Source: a bacterium (GTDB lineage: Bacteria > Desulfobacterota_D > UBA1144). From it: DNA of 7,092 nt. The stretch is from contig NZXA02000029.1 of NCBI GenBank assembly GCA_002697665.2, positions 63,075-70,166 of the forward strand, in the 5' to 3' direction. A program made the translations under genes and the position numbers. The stretch's first letter is position 1. Each line of letters starts with the position of its first letter. Of this stretch, positions 1 through 5,284 are shown piece after piece. The notes beneath the pieces are model-generated. The model was not told where the DNA came from. It worked only from the letters and a program-made list of their open reading frames with translations, and searched no databases.

Positions 1-429
1 ATAAATTTTTATAAAAAAAATATCCTTCCATATTGCTATCTAATTACACCAAATATTCATGAAGTAAATAAATTATTCAATTGCAAAATAACTAATGAAG
101 AAAATTTATTAAAGTATATTAAGAAAATTTATGAGCAATCATCAATAAATATTTTGGTAAAAGGTGGTCATCTGTCTAAAACTAAATATTCAAATGATTA
201 TCTTATATTTAATAACAAAATTTATAAGTATGAATCAAAAAGGTATAATACAATAAATACTCATGGAACAGGGTGTACGCTTTCAGCAGCCATATCGGGG
301 TACCTTGCCAAGAATTATTCTTTGCCAAATGCTGTAAAGAAAGCCAAAGAGTTTGTTTCAATTGGTATAAAAAAATCGTTGGATATTGGTAGTGGATGTG
401 GACCTCTAAATCATTTTCCAAGGAGCTAA
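1..429 (+). CDS. thiD: Hydroxymethylpyrimidine (phosphate) kinase ThiD, C-terminal part
   Basis: This is a 5'-truncated gene: the reading frame is open from base 1 and ends in TAA at 427-429, giving the last 142 residues. ThiD enzymes are usually about 260-270 residues, so roughly half is outside the window. ThiD phosphorylates 4-amino-5-hydroxymethyl-2-methylpyrimidine and its monophosphate in cytosolic thiamine biosynthesis. Family marks, in fragment numbering: LITPN..E at 14-21, VKGGHL at 53-58 (the Lys is the conserved active-site lysine), THGTGCTLSAA at 87-97 with the anion-hole glycines and catalytic cysteine C92, and the closing GCGPLNHF at 132-139. The ribokinase-like fold is shared with pyridoxal kinases, but the HGTGCTLSAA and GP.NHF pattern favours ThiD. 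It lies two bases upstream of folD and is probably co-transcribed with it; its last codons carry folD's ribosome binding site. The start and any fusion to ThiE cannot be seen. Confidence 0.93.
   Translation: MNFYKKNILPYCYLITPNIHEVNKLFNCKITNEENLLKYIKKIYEQSSINILVKGGHLSKTKYSNDYLIFNNKIYKYESKRYNTINTHGTGCTLSAAISGYLAKNYSLPNAVKKAKEFVSIGIKKSLDIGSGCGPLNHFPRS
421..425 (+). promoter_or_regulatory. Shine-Dalgarno site of folD
   Basis: AGGAG lies six bases before the ATG at 432 and inside the last two sense codons of thiD. It fixes the folD start at 432 rather than at the upstream in-frame ATG at 396, which would add 12 residues unlike the family. It is the clearest Shine-Dalgarno sequence in the window; most other starts here have none. 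Confidence 0.85.
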
Positions 430-431
430 TA

Positions 432-1286
432 ATGGATAAAAAAATTATTGATGGAAAACTAGTATCAGAGAAAATAAGGGGTCAAATAAAAGATCATGTT
501 GATGAACTTAAAAATCAGACTTCTGCTGTGCCTGGATTAGCTGCAGTACTTGTAGGAGAAGATGGTCCATCTCAAATTTATGTTAGAAATAAAAGAAAAG
601 CTTGTGAAAATGTTGGGATATATTCAGAGGAACATAAATTACCTGAGAATACTACTGAGAATCATCTTTTGAGCTTAATTAATAAACTTAACAATCAAGA
701 AAATATTAATGGTATTTTAATCCAATTGCCTTTGCCTGATCATATTGATGAAACAAAAATTTTAAACTCTGTTAATCCAGATAAGGATGTTGATGGATTT
801 CATCCAGTTAACGCTGGAAATCTTTTTGAGGGTAAGCCTTCTTTCATTGCATGTACTCCTCATGGGATTATTAAAATGTTAGAACATTACGATTTAGAGA
901 TAGAGGGAAAAAATGCTGTAGTTTTAGGCAGGAGCAATATAGTTGGAAAACCTGCATCGATGCTTTTGCTTCAAAAAAATGCTACGGTGACTATTTGTCA
1001 TTCTAGAACTAAAAATTTAGAGAGTGTCCTTAAAGAAGCCGATATTGTTGTTGCGGCAATTGGGAGGGCAAATTTTGTTAAATCATCAATGGTCAAAGAA
1101 GGTGCAGTAGTGATAGATGTTGGTATTAACAGGCTTGATTCAGGAAAACTTGTTGGTGATGTTGACTACGAAAATGTTATCTCTAAATGCTCAATGATAA
1201 CACCTGTACCAGGTGGTGTAGGCCCTATGACAATAACTATGTTGTTGTGGAATACTCTAGAATCATTTAAAAAATCAATTGCTTGA
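432..1286 (+). CDS. folD: Bifunctional methylene-THF dehydrogenase / methenyl-THF cyclohydrolase FolD
   Basis: The 284-residue product is close to the 288 residues of E. coli FolD and is complete. FolD interconverts 5,10-methylene-, 5,10-methenyl- and 10-formyl-tetrahydrofolate with NADP, feeding purine and formyl-methionine synthesis in the cytosol. The catalytic residues sit at the same numbers as in E. coli: Y50 and K54 in YVRNK, Q98 in LIQLPLP, D121 in DKDVDGFHP. The Rossmann dinucleotide motif GRSNIVGKP is at 167-175, and the C-terminal family signature PVPGGVGPMT is at 258-267. No key residue is missing. The start at 432 is chosen from AGGAG spacing and from MDKKIIDGK matching the usual N-terminus. 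It follows thiD by two bases and is probably in the same operon. Its last 12 bases overlap the 3' end of hspQ on the other strand. Confidence 0.98.
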   Translation: MDKKIIDGKLVSEKIRGQIKDHVDELKNQTSAVPGLAAVLVGEDGPSQIYVRNKRKACENVGIYSEEHKLPENTTENHLLSLINKLNNQENINGILIQLPLPDHIDETKILNSVNPDKDVDGFHPVNAGNLFEGKPSFIACTPHGIIKMLEHYDLEIEGKNAVVLGRSNIVGKPASMLLLQKNATVTICHSRTKNLESVLKEADIVVAAIGRANFVKSSMVKEGAVVIDVGINRLDSGKLVGDVDYENVISKCSMITPVPGGVGPMTITMLLWNTLESFKKSIA

Positions 1287-1292
1287 TTGTTT
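1269..1292. terminator. Candidate bidirectional terminator across the folD/hspQ stop codons
   Basis: An inverted repeat AATCAA (1273-1278), loop TTGC, TTGATT (1283-1288) is flanked by an A run on the left (1269-1274) and TGTTTT on the right (1288-1293). Read on the minus strand, the hairpin is followed by a run of six T's; read on the plus strand, by GTTTT. Pairing can extend as AAA/TTT beyond one mismatch (1272/1289). Both convergent genes end inside it (TGA 1284-1286 on plus, TGA 1277-1275 on minus), where a shared terminator is expected. The stem has only one G-C pair, so it is weak and could be chance in AT-rich DNA. Confidence 0.35.
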
Positions 1293-1604
1293 TACTATAT
1301 AATTACCTTCACTATCATTACCGTCAAAAAGCAGCTTAACTGAAGGATGTTCGAAAGGTAGTTTTGACTCATCTTTTTCAAGATTTTGTTGAGAGACATA
1401 TGCAATATAAGTTGTTTTATCCTCATTCTCAGCCAGTAAATGATAAAAAGGCTGATCTTTTCTAGGCCTTCTATCTTCTGGTATTCTTTCATACCACTCA
1501 TCTGTATTATTAAATTCAGGATCAACATCAAAAATTATCCCTCTAAAATCAAAAAGCCTATGTTTTACAATTTGACCCAACTTAAACTTCGCTTCATTAC
1601 TCAT
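1275..1604 (-). CDS. hspQ: Heat shock protein HspQ (YccV-like, hemimethylated-DNA-binding family)
   Basis: A complete 109-residue protein, close to the roughly 105 residues of E. coli HspQ. Recognisable pattern: AKFKLGQIVKHRLFDFRG at 5-22, IFDVDPEF at 24-31, EEWY-like DEWYERIP at 35-42, then KDQPFYHLLAENE at 49-61 and YIAYVSQQNL at 66-75, all typical of the YccV/HspQ beta-barrel. From family knowledge, HspQ promotes proteolysis of selected proteins: it affects denatured DnaA turnover in E. coli and acts as a Lon specificity enhancer in Yersinia. The family was first described as binding hemimethylated DNA. None of these activities can be read from the sequence. The gene follows folK by 20 bases and is probably co-transcribed. 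No Shine-Dalgarno precedes the ATG, and no heat-shock promoter is evident. Its tail overlaps folD by 12 bases. The KDQPFYHLLAENE version resembles what I recall of alpha-proteobacterial members more than the E. coli one. Confidence 0.92.
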   Translation of the reverse strand: MSNEAKFKLGQIVKHRLFDFRGIIFDVDPEFNNTDEWYERIPEDRRPRKDQPFYHLLAENEDKTTYIAYVSQQNLEKDESKLPFEHPSVKLLFDGNDSEGNYIVKQSSN

Positions 1605-1624
1605 ATTTTTAATATAAACATTGA

Positions 1625-2122
1625 TTAAATATTTTCAATGTCAAAGTTTTTAATTTTTTTAATCTTTTGATTTTTAACCTTGTTCAAAAGATCAATAATT
1701 TTATTGTTGGATCCTGGAAAAATTAGGTCTTTATCAATCTCCATTATTGGCTCTAATACAAACCTTCTTTGGTGTGCGCTTGGATGGGGTATTGTTAAAT
1801 CCTTAGAATTTACGATCTCTTCTCCAAAGAAAATTATATCAATATCAATAGTTCTATCTGTATAAATTTCAGATCTAACTCTTCCTAACTGTGATTCAAT
1901 ATCTTTTATAAATTTTAATAAAAATCTTGGTTTAATATTAGCTTCAGCCTTAATGGCTAAATTCAGAAAATTATTTTTTGTTTTATAGCCTATGGGAGTC
2001 GAGCTATATAATGATGATACTTTTTTTATATTTATTATGCTCTCTAATTCTATAATAGCCTTATTTAAATATAATTCTTTAGGTTTTATGTTACTTCCCA
2101 GAGACAAATAAATTTCGACCAT
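1625..2122 (-). CDS. folK: 2-amino-4-hydroxy-6-hydroxymethyldihydropteridine pyrophosphokinase (HPPK)
   Basis: The 165-residue product matches the usual HPPK length of about 160. HPPK transfers pyrophosphate from ATP to 6-hydroxymethyl-7,8-dihydropterin, making the substrate for dihydropteroate synthase in folate synthesis. Seen in the sequence: N-terminal YLSLGSN at 5-11, STPIGY at 41-46, the flexible-loop element LGRVRSE at 79-85, and the signature DRTIDIDIIFFG at 89-100. There R90 and the magnesium-binding pair D93/D95 correspond to the conserved Arg and two Asp of the family. The pterin/ATP segment IPHPSAHQRRFVLEP is at 111-125. It appears to be a stand-alone HPPK, not fused to FolB or FolP. 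It is first in a folK-hspQ pair and diverges from the pterin dehydratase gene across 55 bases. No Shine-Dalgarno precedes the ATG, and a promoter-like pair would start transcription almost at the start codon. Confidence 0.97.
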   Translation of the reverse strand: MVEIYLSLGSNIKPKELYLNKAIIELESIINIKKVSSLYSSTPIGYKTKNNFLNLAIKAEANIKPRFLLKFIKDIESQLGRVRSEIYTDRTIDIDIIFFGEEIVNSKDLTIPHPSAHQRRFVLEPIMEIDKDLIFPGSNNKIIDLLNKVKNQKIKKIKNFDIENI

Positions 2123-2177
2123 TAAATATATTAGATTATTTTTGACTTATAATACAATTTTGATTATTTTCTATTAT
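2123..2177. promoter_or_regulatory. Divergent promoter region between folK and the pterin dehydratase gene
   Basis: This is the longest non-coding stretch in the window (55 bases) and must hold the promoters of both divergent genes. Plus strand: TTGACT (2142-2147), 17 bases from TATTTT (2165-2170), would start transcription at about the ATG at 2178. A perfect TATAAT (2148-2153) overlaps this but has no good -35 box; it would give a leader of about 18 bases. Minus strand: TTGTAT (2157-2152), 18 bases from TAATAT (2133-2128), would start within a few bases of folK's ATG. Neither gene has a Shine-Dalgarno. Box matches in AT-rich DNA are weak evidence; the location is the stronger argument. Confidence 0.45.
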
Positions 2178-2456
2178 ATGCCGGCAAAGTTAAAAAAAAT
2201 AACACCTCTACAAGCTAAAAAACTAGCGCCTACATGGTCAATTAAAAAAAATAAATTATATAAAAAATTTATTTTTATGAATTTTTCAGATGCATTATCT
2301 TTTATCGTGCAAGTTGGTATTGAATCTGAAAAAATTAATCATCACCCGACCATTTCTAATACATATAATAAAGTAGAAATATGGCTCGATACACACTCAG
2401 TAAATGGGTTAACTAGTTTAGATATTAAACTTTCAAATGAAATAGATAATATTTAA
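2178..2456 (+). CDS. Pterin-4a-carbinolamine dehydratase (4a-hydroxytetrahydrobiopterin dehydratase)
   Basis: A complete 92-residue protein, within the usual 90-110 residues of the PCD/DCoH family. The enzyme dehydrates 4a-hydroxy-tetrahydropterin, normally to recycle the cofactor of phenylalanine hydroxylase. The family's active-site pattern is intact: E51-x3-H55-H56-P57, then Y63, H73 in DTH and D82 in GLTSLD, with the expected spacings of 5, 9 and 8 residues. W20 matches the conserved N-terminal tryptophan. The ATG at 2178 is preferred: a possible TTG at 2142 would add 12 hydrophobic residues unlike the family and would lie inside a promoter-like sequence. No Shine-Dalgarno is visible, so it may be translated from a leaderless or very short leader. 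No phenylalanine hydroxylase is present. It sits back to back with folK and near folD, so a role in folate or other pterin handling is possible. Its stop overlaps the small membrane-protein gene by four bases. In other species it is called phhB; I leave the symbol blank because phhA is absent. Confidence 0.93.
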   Translation: MPAKLKKITPLQAKKLAPTWSIKKNKLYKKFIFMNFSDALSFIVQVGIESEKINHHPTISNTYNKVEIWLDTHSVNGLTSLDIKLSNEIDNI

Positions 2457-2686
2457 TCAATCTTGTATTCGTCTTTATCAACTTCTACAACTTTATCGCT
2501 TTTGTCTTCACTTGATGAAATATTATTATTTTTGTCTTTTTTGTTACTTACAATTTTTTTATAAATCCTAGTAAGAAAAAAAATCCCTAAAATTGCTAAA
2601 AAACCGGCAGTAAAAATGAAAGCTAGGGCAATCAAAATGACAATACTAATTATTGAGGTCAAAGTAAATTTAATATTTTTAATCAT
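2453..2686 (-). CDS. Small membrane protein coupled to secA, unknown function
   Basis: I do not recognise this 77-residue protein. Residues 1-6 carry two lysines. Residues 7-39 form one long hydrophobic stretch (start FTLTSIIS, end GIFFLTRIYKK) of about 33 residues, long enough for one tilted helix or a tight two-helix hairpin with a bend near T26-A27-G28. The rest (about 40-77) is highly charged and polar, with a lysine-rich start then a Ser/Asp/Glu/Lys tail. The positive residues after the hydrophobic segment suggest a cytosolic tail if there is one helix. There are no cysteines. Its ATG overlaps the secA stop as ATGA, with a Shine-Dalgarno-like AGAGG eight bases upstream inside secA, so translation is probably coupled to secA. 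That placement hints at an export or membrane role, but this is inference. It does not resemble SecE, SecG, YajC or SecM in any way I can point to. Confidence 0.75.
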   Translation of the reverse strand: MIKNIKFTLTSIISIVILIALAFIFTAGFLAILGIFFLTRIYKKIVSNKKDKNNNISSSEDKSDKVVEVDKDEYKID

Positions 2687-5259
2687 TTTCTTTGCCTCTT
2701 TCTCTGCTTCCTTTTCTTCTTTTCTAATTGACGACGTTTTTCTTTTGCTTTAATTTCCGAAATTTTAAAGTTATTTTGCCTCTTTATTTCATCAGAATTA
2801 TTTTTACTTGCTTTCTCACTATCACTATCATTATCATTATAAGAAAGATTTTCGTCAATATCCCTAGATTTTTCAATTTCTTTAAGATCTTCATCTTTAA
2901 TTGGCACAACCTCTAAAAAATTTACGAGGGCATCTATATTAAAATTATCAATCATTTCATCAAAGATTTCAAAGCCTTCCTTCTTATATTCTCTTAAAGG
3001 ATTTTGCTGACCATAGCCCCTTAAGCTTACGCTTTCTCTTAGATAATCCATTGACAATAGATGATCTTTCCATTTCATATCTAATGTTGAAAGAAGAACA
3101 AATTTGCTTATGGATTGAAACATATCACCTAAAAGTATTTTTTTGTTTTCAATTTTTTTATCAATGACTAACTCAAGCTGGCTAGTGTCTGAAAGATTTA
3201 AAATCTCATCCTCTGTTAAAAAATTAAACATATTTTTTTTATCTTCAAATGATATTTCATTATCCAATAATGGCTGAAATGAATATAGAGCATCATCTTT
3301 GATTTCTTTTAAAACTTCATCAATTTCACTATTTCTTAATAATCTGTTTCTTAATTTATAAATTATTTCTCTTTGTTTATTTTGAACATCATCATACTCC
3401 AATAAATGCTTTCTAATCTCAAAATTACGAGATTCAACTTTTTTCTGAGCATTTTCAAGTGAGTTGGTTATCATTTTGTGCTCAATCGGCTCACCTTCTT
3501 TCCATCCAAGCTTTGTCATCATATTAGAAATTCTCTCTGATCCAAAAAGTCTCATTAATTCGTCTTCCATGGAAACAAAGAATTGTGTGAGCCCTGGATC
3601 TCCTTGTCTTCCTGATCTACCTCTTAATTGATTATCGATTCTTCGTGACTCATGTCTCTCGCTGCCCAGAACAACTAATCCATTGATTCTTAATACTTCC
3701 TCTCTTTGTCTTATATCGTCATTGTTAGCGCCACCAAGCTTAATGTCAGTACCTCTTCCAGCCATATTAGTAGCAATTGTAACTGCACGCTTCTCTCCAG
3801 CTTTTGAAATTACTTCTGCTTCACTCTCATGATTTTTAGCATTTAATACATTATGCTTTATCCCTAAAGTTGATAAATACTTACTAAGCTGTTCGGATTT
3901 TTCAACTGAAACGGTTCCAATAAGCACAGGATTTCCATCCTTATTATATTTTTTTATATATGAGACAATTGCATCTATCTTTTCTTTTTCAGTTCTATAA
4001 ATTAAATCATTTAAATCTTTTCTCATCATTGGCAAATTGGTAGGTATGACTACAACTCTTAAATTATATATATTCTGAAATTCAAGCGCTTCAGTATCAG
4101 CAGTTCCTGTCATTCCAGATAGCTTCTCATACATTCTGAAATAATTTTGAATAGTAATGGATGCAAAGGTTTGATTTTCTTCCTCAATTTTTACGTTCTC
4201 TTTAGCCTCAACGGCCTGATGTAATCCCTCGCTCCATCTTCTTGATGGCATAAGTCTTCCTGTGAACTCATCTACAATTATTACTTTATCATCTTGTACT
4301 ACATAATCTTTATCTCTTGTATAGATATTAATTGCTCTTAAAGACTGATTTATTGAATGAAGTAAAGATAAATTTTTAGGATCATATAGATTATCTATAT
4401 TAAATAATTTTTGTAATTTTTCTGATCCTGCATCATTAATAAATACTTGTCTAGTTTTTTCGTCAATTGCAATCTCATCTTTGTTAATCTTTTTACATAA
4501 ACTATATATATTCTTATAGTCAATAAGTGAACTATCAGTAGGACCTGAAATTATTAACGGTGTCCTTGCCTCATCTATAAGAATGCTATCAACTTCATCA
4601 ACTATTGCAAAAGAATGGCTTGATTGACAAATCTCGTCATTGGAATATTTCATGTTGTCCCTTAAATAATCAAAACCAAATTCGCTATTTGTTCCATAAA
4701 TAACATCACATTCATAGGCTTTTGATCTTTCGGCTTCAACCAATTCATACTTAGTAGAATTAATTTTTACTGTATAGGATATTCCATTATTCAATACACC
4801 TACTTTAAGATCTAAAGATAAATATATTGGCGCCATCCATAGCGCATCTCTTCTAGCTAGGTAATCATTTACAGTAATTAAATGAACAGGATATGGATCT
4901 AATGCATTTAATACTACTGGCAATGTGGCAACCAAGGTCTTGCCTTCACCTGTTTTCATCTCTGCTATTTTCCCTTCATGTAGAACTATGCCACCTATGA
5001 GCTGAACATCGAAGGGTCTGAGCTTTAAGGTTTTTTTAGAAACCTCTCTTGTTAATGCAAAGACATCAATGATAAAATTGTCAAGCTCTCCACTTTGCTC
5101 ATATCTAATCTTTAAATCTAAATATTTATTTTTTAAATTTTCTAAAGATAGATTCTTAAGACTTTCTTCTTTTGAATTTATTTTTTCTACAATTTTTGAA
5201 ATTCTTGAGATTTCTCTTTCATTTCCAGACCCAAAAATTTTTTTTATAATATTTAACAT
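2683..5259 (-). CDS. secA: Preprotein translocase ATPase SecA, without zinc-binding C-terminus
   Basis: The 858-residue product is complete and is the ATP-driven motor that pushes unfolded preproteins through SecYEG at the inner membrane. Order of parts: N-terminus MLNIIKKIFGS; Walker A KTGEGKT at 102-108 after RPFDVQLIGG; TVNDYLARRDA at 129-139; Walker B DEVDSILIDEART at 221-233; preprotein-binding domain up to about 340; VDEFTGRLMP at 329-338; SGMTGTA at 381-387; second ATPase fold with TNMAGRGTDIKLGG at 497-510 and the arginine-finger motif LRGRSGRQGDPG at 545-556; helical scaffold and wing with RNFEIRKHLLEYDDV at 611-625; LRGYGQQNPLREYKKE at 746-761. All motor motifs are intact. The odd part is the end: residues about 797-820 are acidic and Ser/Asn-rich, and 837-858 are mostly Lys/Arg. 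The usual CxC...C(H/C) zinc motif for SecB and lipid contact is absent. secA starts 25 bases after smc with no Shine-Dalgarno and overlaps the following small gene by ATGA. Confidence 0.98.
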   Translation of the reverse strand: MLNIIKKIFGSGNEREISRISKIVEKINSKEESLKNLSLENLKNKYLDLKIRYEQSGELDNFIIDVFALTREVSKKTLKLRPFDVQLIGGIVLHEGKIAEMKTGEGKTLVATLPVVLNALDPYPVHLITVNDYLARRDALWMAPIYLSLDLKVGVLNNGISYTVKINSTKYELVEAERSKAYECDVIYGTNSEFGFDYLRDNMKYSNDEICQSSHSFAIVDEVDSILIDEARTPLIISGPTDSSLIDYKNIYSLCKKINKDEIAIDEKTRQVFINDAGSEKLQKLFNIDNLYDPKNLSLLHSINQSLRAINIYTRDKDYVVQDDKVIIVDEFTGRLMPSRRWSEGLHQAVEAKENVKIEEENQTFASITIQNYFRMYEKLSGMTGTADTEALEFQNIYNLRVVVIPTNLPMMRKDLNDLIYRTEKEKIDAIVSYIKKYNKDGNPVLIGTVSVEKSEQLSKYLSTLGIKHNVLNAKNHESEAEVISKAGEKRAVTIATNMAGRGTDIKLGGANNDDIRQREEVLRINGLVVLGSERHESRRIDNQLRGRSGRQGDPGLTQFFVSMEDELMRLFGSERISNMMTKLGWKEGEPIEHKMITNSLENAQKKVESRNFEIRKHLLEYDDVQNKQREIIYKLRNRLLRNSEIDEVLKEIKDDALYSFQPLLDNEISFEDKKNMFNFLTEDEILNLSDTSQLELVIDKKIENKKILLGDMFQSISKFVLLSTLDMKWKDHLLSMDYLRESVSLRGYGQQNPLREYKKEGFEIFDEMIDNFNIDALVNFLEVVPIKDEDLKEIEKSRDIDENLSYNDNDSDSEKASKNNSDEIKRQNNFKISEIKAKEKRRQLEKKKRKQRKRQRK
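2695..2699 (-). promoter_or_regulatory. Shine-Dalgarno-like site of the small membrane protein gene, inside secA
   Basis: On the minus strand, AGAGG lies eight bases before the ATG at 2686-2684. It is made of the codons for the basic end of SecA (Lys-Arg). With the ATGA overlap, it supports coupled translation and the chosen start. Confidence 0.6.
2819..2842. repeat. Short hexamer tandem repeat inside the secA linker
   Basis: Four imperfect six-base units in a row, CTATCA, CTATCA, TTATCA, TTATAA, lie inside secA. On the coding strand they specify the Asp/Ser/Asn-rich part of the acidic linker near residue 810. Because the unit is a multiple of three, changes in copy number would stay in frame and only alter linker length. 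Confidence 0.55.
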
Positions 5260-5284
5260 TTAAATATTTATTTCATTAAAAGAT

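Noticed and set aside
209..421. 70-codon minus-strand frame opposite thiD
   Set aside because: Antisense shadow of the conserved ThiD C-terminus.
396..431. Upstream ATG that would extend FolD by 12 residues
   Set aside because: It lies inside thiD; the ATG at 432 has an AGGAG site and yields the normal FolD N-terminus with catalytic residues at family positions.
1295..1531. 78-codon minus-strand frame inside hspQ
   Set aside because: It overlaps hspQ in another frame, and HspQ motifs extend through the whole region.
1440..1865. Plus-strand open frames opposite hspQ and folK (1440-1628, 1680-1865)
   Set aside because: They are shadows of well-supported genes on the minus strand, without family motifs or ribosome binding sites.
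430..2177. TPP or THF riboswitch near thiD or folD
   Set aside because: The only gaps here are 2, 20 and 55 bases, too short for these structures, and any leader of thiD is outside the window.
2440..2470. Possible hairpin terminator at the second convergent junction
   Set aside because: Only a four-base AGAT/ATCT pairing with mismatches inside could be found; too weak to annotate.
2728..2916. 62-codon plus-strand frame rich in Phe/Ile opposite the secA tail
   Set aside because: Its hydrophobicity arises from the complement of Lys/Glu/Asp codons; it is not a membrane protein gene. The same holds for the frame at 5069-5263.
5237..5246. Homopolymer A8 near the start of secA, with similar A8 runs at 13-20 and 2192-2199, as phase-variation tracts
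   Set aside because: Such runs are expected at this base composition, encode ordinary Lys/Ile residues, and the frames are intact.
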